NCBI RefSeq assembly: GCF_030272615.1
Contig: NC_081405.1
Location: forward strand, 574,523,252 to 574,587,251
Reading direction: 5' to 3'
Source of the DNA: Cryptomeria japonica
Lineage: Eukaryota > Streptophyta > Pinopsida > Cupressales > Cupressaceae
DNA length: 64,000 bases
In this document: positions 12,047-24,400 of the stretch, in pieces
How the letters are laid out: each line of letters starts with the position of its first letter
Position numbering within the stretch: position 1 is the first letter of the stretch
Position numbers and translations under genes: made by a program
Notes under the pieces: model-generated
What the model saw: only the letters and a program-made list of their open reading frames with translations
Databases searched by the model: none
What the model was told of the DNA's origin: nothing

Positions 12047-12705
12047 TGTAGAAACCTTAAATTGTCCTAGCTTAATTAAATAAATATTTTATTTATTTAC
12101 TTATTTTATCCTAAGTCTTCTATTAATTAAATAAATCTAATTTATTTAATTGGTCTGACTTCCTCTATTAATTAAATAAATCTTTATTTGTTTTAATTAA
12201 TTCTTTAGTTTTTTCTCTTCATGGCACTTGTCATTTATCTCTTAATTTTTCTCTACCTACCCCCTACATTATTTTATTGTTTCTTCTACCTACCCTTTAA
12301 TCCTAGCCAACCATTTATTTATTTCACATCTTAATCTTATCCCTCCATTTTCTAAAGTATCTTCTATATAAGAGGATTCTTTCTCTCTTTCTAACATCTA
12401 ATGCGACTATCAAGCCTTCTTGTGATCAAGCTACTTCATAACCATAATTTTTTTTTTTTTTGATCTTTTGTGGATATAAAAAATTTGAGAGCAGCTATAT
12501 CAAACAAGATCGATGGAGATATGAGCAAATGCAGATCAAACCCTACTTGTCATTTGAATGATATAACTATTTAATTTGTTGATTTGCATGTTCTTAGGTT
12601 TCTTCATTGGTGTATGGTAAATGTTTTATTGTATAACTAGGATTGTTTATCATTGGATCTTTGTGGTTTTACAATAGTTTGTCATCATCATTTTTTTACC
12701 TAACA
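12047..12705 (+). repeat. Lone gypsy-type LTR (plus strand)
   Basis: It starts TGTAGAAACC and ends CCTAACA. It contains three copies of TTAATTAAATAAAT (12072-12185), a TATATAAG box at about 12365 followed by a pyrimidine-rich leader, and a run of twelve or more T at 12448. Directly after the end comes a gypsy-like primer site. No second LTR is in the window, and no gag or pol follows, so this is the 5' end of a truncated element. The start is inferred from TG and the usual composition of such LTRs. Confidence 0.55.
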
Positions 12706-12707
12706 TA

Positions 12708-12728
12708 TTTTGGCACTCTTAGTGGGAC
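12708..12728 (+). other. Putative primer-binding site after the lone LTR
   Basis: TTTTGGCACTCTTAGTGGGA begins two bases after the LTR end. It resembles the TTGGCGCTCTTAGTGGGG-type primer sites of plant gypsy elements, which pair with a tRNA 3' end. It supports reading 12047-12705 as a 5' LTR. Confidence 0.5.
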
Positions 12729-13418
12729 TCTTTCCCCTTTGTTTCTAACATTTTTGTTGGATTTTTTGAGATATTTTTTTTATCGAGTTGCATGTTGGAT
12801 TAGCGACAATTCCAAATTATTGTGCATCTACGTCATTTCTTTCTGCAACTGTATTCTGATTTTGCGTTTGGGTTGTCTATTTTTGTGTCAGTGTTTTATG
12901 TGGGGTTTGTAGGTTCAAATTTCCTTTTTTTGTGTTAGTGCATCATATTTAGAGATAACTTTAAGAAACCCCCCTTTGGGCAAAAGTGTAAAATTTCGGC
13001 TTATCCAAAATTGTTTTTCGGAGAAAATTTCATATTGATGGCCATTTTTTTTTCAAATTAGGAAAAAAAGGTAATTTGTATTGGTGATTTTTTTTTAACA
13101 TATGAAAATTCCATAAAATCCTAGCGAATTATTCATTACTATGGGGAAAATATATAATGAATGAGGTGAATATTTTTCTTTTAAAGGAAAAAAATATATG
13201 TGTATGGGTGAAAAGTTTTACTGTGAAGGAAAAATTATTTAATTGTATTGGGAAATTTTATCTTCCATTTGAAAATTGTTTAATTTTATTGGCTAATCTT
13301 TCATTATTTATGGAAAAATAAATATTTTATTAGCGATTTTATTGCCATTTTCGTTATCTATTAATAGCAAATTTTCAAGATTTATGACTTGTCATGTGGG
13401 CCATTGGAAAATTTATGC
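12729..13418 (+). other. Leader-like AT-rich sequence after the lone LTR
   Basis: T-rich sequence with several near-repeated GGAAAATTT and GGAAAAAT words, as in untranslated leaders of large gypsy elements. The ORF at 12643-12912 is short and hydrophobic by composition only, so I do not call it a gene. No gag is found downstream. Confidence 0.35.
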
Positions 13419-13848
13419 AACATCCATCAATTAATAATTTTAAATATATTATTTAAGATCATTCCATGATCATAGATCAATGGCTGAAGTTTTATTTTGG
13501 GCCAAATTTTCTAAGGAAATGCAGTTCTCTAAAAATTCTCCAGAATGGAGACACATATCGAATCTTAACCCCATGCCTTAACCTTAATCATCGATTACAA
13601 CTTGTTAGTAGGTTGCGTGGATGGTCAATAATGTTGCACGATCCTAATCAACATTTATTAATTTCTTATCACTGACATTCTCTAACTGTGATCCACTCAG
13701 TATGCATGACTTCCAATTTGGTAGTGGCACTGACAATATTACCAATTTCACACACTGGTGCATTTATGGGAAATATTTACAGAGAGATATGAAAGATTTT
13801 TAAAAAATTAAAGCACAAGGATTTAAGAGGGTTAGAGAAGGAATTGAA
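13419..13848 (+). repeat. Tandem duplication, unit 1 (about 430 bp)
   Basis: It matches 13888-14318 along its whole length. Shared landmarks are GATCAATGGCTGAAGTTTTATTT near the start, TTAGTAGGTT in the middle, and AGATTTTTAAAAAATTAAAGCA near the end. The two units are separated by 39 bp. Each can be read in one frame as about 70 codons, a TGA, and about 45 more codons (unit 1: MIIDQWLKFYFGPNF; RLQLVSRLRGW). I do not recognise the product. The TGA is at the same place in both units, so it predates the duplication. Confidence 0.85.
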
Positions 13849-13887
13849 CAATGGTATCGATAAGCGTGACCACATTGACACAAACCT

Positions 13888-14318
13888 AACATCTATCAAT
13901 TTATAATTTTGAATATATTATTTAAGACCATTCGATGATCGTAGATCAATGGCTGAAGTTTTATTTCAGCCCAAATTTTTGAAGGAAACATAGTTCTTGA
14001 GAATGTCTTTGGAATGGAGACATGTATCAAATCATAACCCCACGTCTTAATCTTGATCCTCAATTACAACTAGTTAGTAGGTTACGTGGATGGTGGATGA
14101 TGTTTCATTATCTTAATCGACATTTATTAATGTCTTGTCACTGACATTCTCTAACTATGATCTACTCAGCATGCACGACTTCTAATTTGGTAGTAGAATT
14201 GATGATATTACCAATTTTGCACACTCGTGCATTTATAGGAAAGATTTATAGAGAGATACGAAAGATTTTTAAAAAATTAAAGCAAAAAGGAATTAAGAGG
14301 GTTGGAGAAGGAATTGAT
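13888..14318 (+). repeat. Tandem duplication, unit 2 (about 430 bp)
   Basis: Second copy of the unit at 13419-13848, offset about 470 bp. It has the same reading pattern; the second half gives ACTTSNLVVELMILPILHTR and IYREIRKIFKKLKQKG. Substitutions are spread evenly and there are few indels, consistent with an old neutral duplication. Confidence 0.85.
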
Positions 14319-14526
14319 ATTTATAGATTATCTATGCTTCTTTCTTCTTCAATTCCCCTTTAAAATTTTGCTTCTAGTTTAGGTCTTTAGGCTATATACT
14401 TTGATATTCAAATTTCTGAAGATGGACTCTCCTATCTAGTTGAGAAGCACATCTAAGGAGGACTAGTCAAAGACACATCCCTCACTTCAGTTTGTATGGT
14501 GCTAGGCCAAGAGTTTTTTCAAATGA

Positions 14527-15873
14527 TGGTATAATGAAAGAATAAGTATCCAGTCAGCTACTGAGATGGGGGGTGACTCAATAGATAGAAAAACTAATAA
14601 TAAACTTCACCATTCTCAAAAATCAATCTCTCAAAGTAAACTTAGGATAATAACTCTTTCAAGATAAAAAATCATAAGATAAACCGGTTGACTGTTACAA
14701 CAAATTAATAGTAAACAACTTCTTCATATCTCAATGCTTCCGGTTATCATGACTTATCAAAAATTGTTAAGTAAGTCAACCACAAAAACATAACCACAAA
14801 AAAATTCACAACTTGACACAAATATTTTTGACGTGGAAATCAAAATAGGTAAACACCACAGTGAGATGAGACTCACAAGATAACTATCTGAACTCTTTTG
14901 AAGTTTGCCTTGTTAGGAGCCTAGCCTGTTCAAGCTTTACAAAAAGTCCTGTTTAGAACTGATCCTGTTAGGAATCACTCAGTTAAGTGATTGACTACAA
15001 ATGTCTTGTTAGAAGTAATACCCTGTAAGGAGTAACCTCGGTAGAGGATTTGAAAATCCAATCTAATACCACCTTGTTAGAGGATTTGAATAACCCCAAG
15101 ATTGTTAGAGCTTACTCGGTTAGGGGATTTCAGTTCTATTTTAATTGTTACAAAACAACATGAGTTTACTACTCTATCTGAATAGCATTACACTTACTTG
15201 ATCAGATTCATTTCATGCTCATATCTTCCTTACTCAAATTGCAGATACATCATCCGATTCGGCAACCAACACTTAACTGAATTGTGTCTATCTCTTTTGC
15301 CAACTCTCTAAAACTAAACAACTTCATCGAACTTAAAAATAAATCAACCAGGTCGGTAACACAACAAAAACCTAACTCTCGTCAAGATTACAAACAAATT
15401 CAGTTCAAGTATGACCATTGGATTACATAGAAATCTTTGCATATCAATCCAAAGAAACTTGATCGCTCCTTGATCACTACTTCCTCTAACTTAGTAACTC
15501 ATCACGTGCTTTGCATTAGATGCAATACATTTTCTCATTCCCTAGACAAAAACCGTTACAACAACCTGCCAAAATCTCTTGGAATTATGTTCATACAATA
15601 ATCATGCGTGTCATTACCGCTCATTATTAGATCATAAACCAATATAATCGATTCACCAAACTTAATTAGTTAGGGTTTATCAAAAACAACAGGTAGGGTT
15701 TACAGGTTACATCAATAGATAAGGTTTACACTGGTTACCGGTTCACTCCACAAATTCTTCCTACCAGTTATAGTAATAATATTAAAATAATATCAACAAT
15801 ATCATTACCGGTTTAATTGACATCAATGACAACATAACATATCATTAATTCAATCTTCATGCAAATGCCAACA
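14527..15873 (-). repeat. 3' LTR of the minus-strand family A copia
   Basis: 1347 bp, aligning with 26917-28250 throughout. Read on the minus strand it begins TGTTGGCATTTGCATGAAG and ends ATTATACCA. It contains the plant copia module AAACCACxGTGxGG near 14853-14865 and a ladder of TGTTAGxxGATTT-like repeats at 14905-15130. Confidence 0.92.
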
Positions 15874-15890
15874 ATCTCCCCCTTTGGCAT
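15874..15890 (-). other. Polypurine tract of the minus-strand family A copia
   Basis: On the minus strand GCCAAAGGGGGAGAT abuts the TGTTGGCA start of the LTR. The same junction is seen in the other family A copy (42415-42440) and in the nested polymerase-less element (24976-25000). Confidence 0.8.
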
Positions 15891-16079
15891 TGATGGCAAT
15901 ACAAATATCAACAACATTGATTGCTGCGTGATTGTGAATAGGAATCCTGGTTTACATTACCAAGTATTCACCATGCTCTCCATGTCTTCAGCTTATCACT
16001 AGTTCTCCTTCCCATAGTCACATAATTCTTCTCCCCCTTTGACATAAATGCCAAATTGAAAGTAAAATATGTAATGTTA

Positions 16080-17840
16080 AATTTTGCTATGCAGCATCAA
16101 CATTTTGCAACTTGATGCTTCCCTATAGAATAAATCCACTTCTACACCAATGCTTCTATAAAATTCTGCAAGTAGCTCTAGGACTGATGTAATCTACATC
16201 ATGCTTAACTAACTTCATGGAGAGGGAAAATCCCTAACTGACTTCTAAGATACTCAAAAGTAGTCTTAGGCAAAGATATAGTAAAAATATTTGCAAGTTG
16301 CTCCTTGGTAGAAATGTGCTCCAAGATCACATCTTTACATTGAACTTTTCCCTCAAGAAATGATACTTCAATTCAATATTCTTGGTTCGTGTGTGCAAAA
16401 TAGGGTTCTTGGAAATATTTATGGTACTTGTATTATCACATAAAATCTTTATAGGTTCTGAAATCTTCATCTTAAAACCTTCCAAAATTTTCCTCATCCA
16501 TATAGCCTGTGTGCAATTCATGTAAGATGCAACATACTCAGCTTCAATAGTAGATTGTGAAGTACAACTTTGCTTCTTACTACTCCATGAAACAAGTCTT
16601 CCTTAAATTAAAAATGCTCCACCCATTGTGCTTTTCCGATCATCAACATTTCTTGCCCAATCTGCATCTATGTACACCTTCAAGTCAAAATTTCCTCCAT
16701 ATGGATACCATAACCCATAATCAACAATACCTTTCAATTATCTAAAAATTATTTTGGTTGCTATCAGATGAGTTCCCTTAGGATTCTTCTAAAATCTAGC
16801 AACTATGCCAACTGCCTGAGCTATGTCTGGTCTGCTGTGAACAACATAGTGCAATTTTCCAATCATTGACCTGTATTCCTTCTCATCAATAGATTTGGAC
16901 TTATCTTCCTTAGACAACTTACAACCTGTAACCATAGGTGTCCCAACTAGTTTATAGTCAGTCATGCCAAATATCTTCAAGACCTCTTTCACGTACTTAG
17001 ACTGTGTGATGAAAATACCATTCTTTATTTGTTGTATTTGAAAACCTATGAAAATTTTTATTTCCCCCACTAAAGACATTTCAAACTCATTTTTCATTTC
17101 ATCTGTAAAATCGTTGCTCATGTCATCATTACCTCAAAATATGATATCATCAACAAATACTTCGTTGACTAGTATTTTATCTCCATCAGATTTGAGATAT
17201 ATGTTACTATCATCACTGGTTCTTAGAAAGACTTTCATACCATGCTCTCGGTGCCTTCTTTAATCCATATAAATATTTATGCAATCTGCATACCATGTAT
17301 TTCTTATTAGTCAGAGCCTAACCATCTGGCTGCTCAATGTATAATTCTTCTTCTAGTATCCCATTCAAAAATACAGACTTAACATCCATCTGGTATACCT
17401 TGAATTTCTTGTGTGCTGCAAATGCAAATAAAGTTCCGACACCTTCCAGTCTTGCCACTGGTGCAAAAGTCTCACCATAGTCTTCTCCTTCCTCTTGTGC
17501 ATAACCTTTGTATACCAACCTAGCTTTGTTGCAAACTACAACACCATCTTCATTCAACTTGTTCCTGAAAAACCCACTTAGTACCTATCACATTTTTATT
17601 TACTGATCGGGGTACTAGAGTCCATGTGTTCTTAATTTGATATAATTCCTCCTCCATAGCTTTAACCCAATGATCATCACCAAATGCTTCCTTAGTAGTT
17701 CTTCGTTCAATAATGGAGATCATGCAAGAATTCTCTCTGAGTCTTCTTCTAGTTAGTACTCCAACATCCTTATCCCCAATAATCTGTTTAGGATTATGAT
17801 TCACATCCTTATCCCTAATAATCTATTTAGGATTATGATT
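16080..17840 (-). pseudogene. Family A pol relic (minus): reverse transcriptase and RNase H
   Basis: Copies element RNA to DNA in the particle. From high to low coordinates: WVKAMEEELYQIK (about 17685), [17 protein letters not shown], then [14 protein letters not shown] at 17520, [21 protein letters not shown] at about 17392, YLYGLKKAPRAWYES at 17270, a small deletion plus frameshift around 17235-17215, then VFVDDIIF at 17160 with both catalytic Asp kept. SKYVKEVLKIFGM and SMIGKLHYVVHSRPDIAQA follow to about 16810. RNase H shows STIEAEYVASYM (about 16550), KILCDNTST and HTRTKNIELKYHFLREK. Frames shift at least three times. This is the best preserved RT in the window but still broken. Confidence 0.92.
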
Positions 17841-17949
17841 CAGTCTCACATATCTTGGAATAACATGATCGTTATCTTTAGGTTTGTCTTCTTCATTATC
17901 ATCATCTTCTTCTGAATTTATCTATTTCGGTTGAACTGGTACATCAATA

Positions 17950-18745
17950 TTTACTTTGCCGGTTTCAGATTTTACAGTTTCTAGTTCCAAAAACAAAATG
18001 CAAGGATGTTCATCCTTTTTCTCTGAACTGGTTTCCTCTAAGACTTCACAATTTTCATCCACTCAAAAATTAGCACTCTCAATAATTCTTTGTGTCCGGT
18101 TGTTAAAACACTTGTAGGCCTTACTCTTGGTGGAATAGCCAAGAAATATACCCTCATCACTTTTAGCCTCAAATTCCCTAATATAATCACCTCTCTTAAT
18201 AAACCATTTGGTTCCAAATATTCTAAAATAACTAACATCAGGTGATCTACCATACCAATATTCATAAGGAGTCTTGTCCTTACCTCTATTTACTAGAATC
18301 GAGTTCATAATGTAGATAGTCATGTTGATAGATTCTCTCTAGAAAGTTTTCACTACACCTCCTTGTATCAACATCATCCTAGTAGCTTCAACAACTGACT
18401 GGTTGTTTCTCTCTGTGATACCATTCTGATGTGGTGTCCTCGGTGTAGAAAGTTGTCGTTTGATACCATTTTCTTCACAATACCTAGTGAATTCCTTAGA
18501 AGTAAACTCACTACCTTGATCTATCCTCAGACACTTTATCTTCTTACTGCTCTCTTTCTCAGCTAAGGCCCTAAATGCCTTGAACTTACCAAAAGCTTCA
18601 GCCTTATCCTTCAATAATGTGACCCACATCATCCTTGAGCAATCATCAGTGAAGATCATAAAATATCTGTCACCTTGAATGCGTTTTGTTCTTATTGGTC
18701 CACAAAGATCTGTATGAACTAAATCTAACAAATATTCCACTGATA
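17950..18745 (-). pseudogene. Family A integrase relic (minus)
   Basis: Inserts the cDNA into chromosomes. On the minus strand the core reads IFTDDCSRMMWV (about 18665), CLRIDQGSEFTS (about 18530) and TPHQNGITERNN (about 18435). The D, D and E catalytic residues are all present. Downstream, in other frames, come KTPYEYWYGRSPDVSYFRIFG and KSDEGIFLGYSTKSKAYKCF, the copia integrase C-terminal region. The linker to RT (18060-17850) is acidic and contains stops. Confidence 0.9.
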
Positions 18746-18765
18746 AATTTTTTTTCTCTTGAAAG

Positions 18766-19178
18766 TTAAGATGTCATCTTTCCTAATGGACATTCTTTGC
18801 ATAGAGCATTAATCGGTTTGTCTAACTGAGGCAAACCTCTCACTGTCTTGGACTTAATCACTCTAACAATGTTATCAAAGTTTATATGACAAAATCTCCT
18901 ATGCCAAAGCCAACTATCATCTATCTTTGCAATTAAACATATGCTGACTTTAAAATTAAGGTGAAACAAGTTACCTTTAGTTTTCTTCCTAGCTATAATC
19001 AATTTACCTTTATTGTCATAGATTTTGCACATGCCATTTTTACAATCCAATGGGTATCCTCTATTATTGAGTTATGCCAGACTCAGAAGATTATGCTTTA
19101 AACCTTCAACCCAGTAGACATCATCTACATTACTCTTCCCATTAAGAGAAATAGTTCCCTTAACTTTAACTATGGAGG
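18766..19178 (-). pseudogene. Family A pre-integrase zinc region (minus), 3' side of the nested insert
   Basis: It reads GNLFHLN, then WLWHRRFCHINFDNI, then CKECPLGKM, the HHCC zinc site of copia integrase (His at both ends of HRRFCH, paired Cys in CKEC). Upstream, ISLNGKSNVDDVYWVEGLKHN leads up to the insertion point at 19183. The same protein resumes at 25794 beyond the nested element. Confidence 0.9.
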
Positions 19179-19183
19179 GTGAG
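19179..19183. repeat. Target-site duplication GTGAG, left copy
   Basis: GTGAG immediately precedes the 5' LTR of the nested element and recurs at 25789-25793 immediately after its 3' LTR. A perfect 5-bp match. Confidence 0.92.
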
Positions 19184-19940
19184 TGTTGGCAAATGCACAC
19201 TCCAATGAGAAATTGTAGGTGATTGAAGGTTTAGTCATTGATGGCAACCTTGCAATCATATGATATTGGCAAGATAATTATACCAGCACTGGTAATGACA
19301 AACTCTACACCGACACACAAAACTCCGACAGTGAAAGAAAGGATATCGACATCCAGGCCAACAAGAATTTTATTTGTAATATATTTTATAATTAATTGTA
19401 AAATCATTATAAGTTGACATGGCAAGTTGTAAGATTACTCATATATGTATGAGATCATTATAGAACATTTGGTAATGAAGGATAGGCGAAATAATGTAGA
19501 CCTAATATGTGAATTTTAGGTTAAGGGTTTATGTATGCAGCATAGCAGATGCTATTTTGAAGTAGTACAAGACATTGGATTATTATAATCCATTTTTGTA
19601 AGTTAGTGTGACTTCCTTTTGTAATTGAGCACTGAGCTCTAGGCACTTGGCCTTCCTGCATGTGCAGGCCCCTTTTGTAGTAGTAATATTCCCTTATTGG
19701 CAAGTGAATATTGTGGGTCACAAATCCCACCGAGGTTTTTCTCACACCAGGTTTCCTCGTTAAACTACTGTGTTATGGTGTGCTCTTCATGTGGTTATTG
19801 TTTTTCTTATTTACTGCATTACTTTTGATTTACCGGTACACTACATTGACATGCTTTACATGTTTTAAATCAAGTAAATTGTTAAACTGGTTAGATACTG
19901 ATTCACCCCCCCCCTCTCAGTATCTTTGGGAATCCTAACA
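19184..19940 (+). repeat. 5' LTR of the nested polymerase-less element
   Basis: It starts TGTTGGCAAATGCACACTCC and ends AATCCTAACA. Hand alignment of the first 325 bp against 24993 gives about 33 mismatches, many of them transitions. It lacks a block of about 40 bp present in the 3' copy (near 19539). The copia module CCCACCGAGGTTTTT lies near 19727. Confidence 0.92.
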
Positions 19941-19958
19941 ATTGGTACCAGAGCTTGG
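19941..19958 (+). other. Primer-binding site of the nested element
   Basis: ATTGGTACCAGAGCTTGG directly follows the LTR. It matches the initiator-Met tRNA site TGGTATCAGAGC except one base. The same type is used by family A copia. Confidence 0.85.
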
Positions 19959-20011
19959 TCCTCTATTTTTAGAAGTCTAACAGCTTGAGGAAAATCTTGA
20001 CACCGGTAGAG

Positions 20012-21085
20012 ATGGAAAACTTGAAGAAATAATTGGAAACAACTCTTTCAGACTATGATGCAGAAAAGTTGAATAATATCAAACTTGAAGATGATCTGAA
20101 GGCTGCTCTAGACATTATTCAAGTGCTTCAAGAAAAACTTACCATTGCAAGAAATAAGAGAAGAAAACTTTGTGAAAAGATGCAGAATGAGAATGATGAA
20201 AAGGAAACTCTTAATGATCTCGTAAACAAGCCAAGACAAGAGATCAGTACAACACAAAATGCGATGCAGGATATGACTATGAGATTTTATAAAGAAATTG
20301 AAGATAGGAAGAAGAATGAAGAATTCTTGGCCAGAAAACTAAGTGATGCTAGAAATGAGAACACAAGACTTAGTCATGAAAATGATATGTTGAAGACAGA
20401 TTTAATGCACACACAAAATGATGGAACTAAACTCATAAGACAGAAAGGAATCTTGGAAAGTGAACTAACTGCTGCAAATCATCACAAAGAAAAATTCAAG
20501 AAAAGCTCAGAAGAACTTGGTGACATGCTAAACAATCAGAAACCTAATGGTGATACAAATGGGCTTGGCTTTGAATTTGGTGAAAGCTTCAGTACTGCAA
20601 ACAATCATGATCACAGCAAACTGGTAAGACAACCTACTGCTTACAAATTTAATGGCAAATGCTTTAACTATAACAAATATGGTCATAGAGCAAATCAATG
20701 TAGATCTAGAAATCATCAAAACATCAACGCACCCACCGGTCAATGCTCTAAATGCAACAAAGTTGGTCATAATTCAGAAAATTGCATAATGAATGTAAGA
20801 TTCTATGTTTGTGGAAGATTTGGGCATTTATCTAATTAATGCAGAACACATACCGGCATTGGATATGGGAAAGCTATTCAGAAAAACAATGTGACTTGTT
20901 ATGCCTATAACAAGATTGGACACATTTCTAAATTTTGTAGAAGCAAGACCTCACCGGAAAATAACAAAGGTCCTAGTTTGAAAGGTAAAGAAAAGGTTGA
21001 AGAGGTAAAGCAAGAATTTTCAAACCAATGGATTAGAAAGTCAGATCAGAATGTTGATGTGAATACTCCTCCACTGACAGAATAG
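20012..21085 (+). pseudogene. Gag-like protein of the nested element: coiled coil plus four zinc knuckles
   Basis: One frame of about 357 codons from ATG 20012 (MENLKK, then TAA at 20030) to TAG at about 21085. A second stop lies at 20837. Residues 10-200 form a long Lys/Glu/Asn-rich heptad-like coiled coil. Residues 215-315 hold four CCHC knuckles: CFNYNKYGHRANQC (second Cys now Tyr), CSKCNKVGHNSENC (intact), FYVCGRFGHLSN-stop-C (first Cys now Phe), and CYAYNKIGHISKFC (second Cys now Tyr). Such proteins coat and package element RNA. It lacks the UBN2 gag fold seen in the host copia. The losses are mostly one-base G-to-A or C-to-T type changes. It was probably intact when it inserted. Confidence 0.85.
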
Positions 21086-21422
21086 AGTAACACTCCACTG
21101 GTAGGAGACTCTTCATCTAACTGAAGGAAAATCCTTTGAGGGTTTAGCAACTAAATGAGAAACATGCTATTATTCCCTTGGTTGATGGTAAGAAGTTGAA
21201 ATTACTTCTATACCGATAGATAAGTTAAGTCATTACTTAACTAACAAGCACTAAATGTGGTAGTTGAAGATAATGACATTATAAAGCAAGTGTTTTTGGC
21301 TTCATTTTCAATCATCGAGCATTCATACTTTTGAGAGCGCGAACATTTCTAAGCAAAGGCACCCTTAGCAAAGAAATTCATCAAGAAATCATTCCTTAAG
21401 GCAGATAAAGGTATTTATAACC

Positions 21423-24400
21423 ATGGCTTCTTCATCTACTCTTGAATTTATTGCAAACCCTATTGTTGTTGAAGTTGTTAAGCGACCTAGACCCATTTTT
21501 CAGCTAGTTCCTGAAATTGCTAAGAAAGATGATAGCATAGATGCATTCTCCCAATTCCCTAAGGGAGTAGTTTATGCTGAAGACCCTTGAATGTATATAC
21601 ATTGTCATATAGAGGAATTGGGTGATGATGAAATTAAAAAGATGTATAAATCTGTAATTTGTGATGAATCCGGAAATGTCAAAACTAAACACTAGATAAT
21701 AGAAACCCTAGGTTTTACAGAAATTCTTAGTATCCCAGATTTTCCCAAGGATATCATAAGAATTGTGCTAAGAAGGGTTCATGGTGAATTCTTTTGGATG
21801 GACTCTATTCACAAGATTACTAAGGAAGTTGTTAAAGCTGTAACAGGATTACCTTCCACTGGTAATAGACCTGACAAAACCAAGAGAGTCTCAAATGACA
21901 TAGTGATAGACCTAACTGGTGCAACATTTGACAAGAGATCACTAAGGGTAAATTATGTAATGGATATCTATGTCAAATTTATCAGTATGATCTTAGGCTA
22001 AAAAACTATACATCCAAATAGGTTAAACTCAGTCTCTAGCCTATGCATTAAAAGTGCCTATGATATGATAAAAGATAATGCAAGAATAGATGTGTGTAAA
22101 TGGCTTAAACATGAACTGATTGATAATTTGGGAAAGATAAAGAAAGACAAAAAGGGAACATTCAGATTTGGAAACCTACTTGTTTGTCTGATGATGTACA
22201 TAACCAAACAAGTACCCGATATTGGTATTAGAATTTTTGGTTTTGATATACTAGTAGGAAAACAATTGTTAGATTTATTGAACAACATGGGAGAGAACAG
22301 GGAAAATAACATAAATGATTATTTTCAAGCATTGAAGGCCCGAATGAAACCTAGAGTTAGATTGTCACAAGCAATTGTGGACAAATATAAGGATAAAATC
22401 TATTTTGTAATAAAGAAGGATGAAATTTGGATGGAGGAAGTTATTCCTAGAACCATCTAGGTAACTGAAATGGGGTATGAAACTGATGACAACATAATAG
22501 AAACTTATGCAAAAGCCCTCCTAGAAGCTCCAAAGGAACTTGAAGAAATTTTTTTTGGCAGTGTTGAAACAATAAAAAGCCAAATTCAATCAAGAAAAAA
22601 GGTTAAGAAGGTTGAGGCAACTGTTAGAAAAGGAACCCGATAGGCAAAAGCTATCAAGGAAGGTTTATTAAGACAAACCGGTATTAAGGAGAATGAACTA
22701 GAAGAACTTCAATTGGAAGTTCATCTGTCACCAGTTGCAACTTCCTCTGAGAGTGACATACCAACTAAATTCAAAAGAGTTGAAAGAAAGACAAAAACTT
22801 CACCGGTACCCTCACCTTCTCCAAGAAAAACAAGACAAAAGCAACAAGCAGTGAGGCCCCCAGCAAAGAAATTGACTCCAAAGAAAAAGAAGATGATCCC
22901 TAAGAAGAAGACTCAACAAACTATTGCTCCCATTGATAAAGTTCTCAATGAAATAACAGAGTATGGAAAGCTGAAAAAACATTAACAAATTATATGACAC
23001 ACTATCGGCTGATGACAAGGACAAAGTAGAGAACAGTGTAATCTTAGACTTAGATATTTACAAGAAATTTTTGATGCAAGTTGTTGATGAAATACCAATA
23101 GATCTGTATAATAGACTAGAAGCTAGAAGGCTAGCTATTGTTGAGCTTGATAAGAAAATAAAGATTGAAAAACTACTTATTGTACATCTCGTCAACTCAC
23201 TCAAAGAGTTAGATCAATTGATCTCTGAGGCTAACCGGTCAGTATTTTCAACTGCTCACCGTCATGTAGCACTGATGGTAGGTAGAGTGAATGAGGTAAC
23301 AGAAGAAACAACTAATGTATGGGATATATTCTTTGTAGAGAAGGAGAAACAGGAAGAGTATTGAAGCCCTAAACCCATCAAGGTATATCAAAAGGATAAG
23401 GGAAAGGGTAAGGTTGGTGGACCACCCGGTATAAAAATAACAAACAACTTATCCCCACCGCCTCTAGATACTCCACCGGTAGTTACTACTGACAATCAAC
23501 CAGCTACTGAGAGTATGGACACACCACATGAGAATACAAATCCTAATTCTAAGATATTATATACAATGAACATTGACACTCAGAAATTCAATATTGTGGT
23601 AGATAAAGAATCAACTAGGAAATCAGATGTGGCAACTGATCCACCAGCAGAAAACATTACAGTGACCCCAGACAGTAGAAAGGCAAAGGCCATAGATGTA
23701 CATAATTATTCATCTACTGAGCCACCGGCAACAGGCAGCACAGAAGAAAAACCAGCAGTGGACAACACTGAGAAACAGGCAGAGCAATAGGCTACCTCAC
23801 AGGAACAGGTTCATGCAGAGACAATGCCACTGGCAACAGCTGAGAAACTCAAACCTTTAGAGAAATGCAAACACACACTGACCTACCAGAGGTCACTACA
23901 AGAAAAGAAGTTACTCACATCGGTGGAATACAGATTGTTGGTTCTTCCACTATAGAATTCAGACCAGCAAATGTGATAGAAATTCTATTGGATTCAATCA
24001 AGAAAATAACAGAGTGCAGTGCACAAGCATACAAAGCTATTGATGATACAATCCCAATTTTAAAAATGATACCACCCAAGTGTAATATGGATAATAAAGA
24101 TTCTTTAAATCAACTTGACACATTGTCTAAATATATTACTAACAACATTGTGACAGTTGAACAAATAAATGAGGAAGTATTCAAAGAGAAAATTGAGAAA
24201 TAAAAACATAAATTCTTTGAAGAGGAAATAAAGAAGTGCATGAGACAATTTGACACTCTTTTACTAGCACTATGTAAAACACTGAAATAATTTAAAAAGT
24301 TGTATAGAGATACATGTAAAACAAACCTTTTGACAGTAGATATAGACAACAAGATCAGTATGGTACAGGAAGAAATAAATAAATTAGCTGATAATTTCAT

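Noticed and set aside
12643-12912. Hydrophobic 89-codon ORF
   Set aside because: It starts inside an LTR and crosses its end and the primer site; T-rich composition alone explains the Phe/Leu content.
17318-17804. Intact family A RT on the minus strand
   Set aside because: The motifs are well kept, but frame changes near 17555 and 17235 and a small deletion before FVDD break it.
20033-20839. 268-residue coiled-coil protein as a host gene
   Set aside because: It is enclosed by LTRs, primer site, polypurine tract and a target duplication, and carries gag zinc knuckles. It is element gag.
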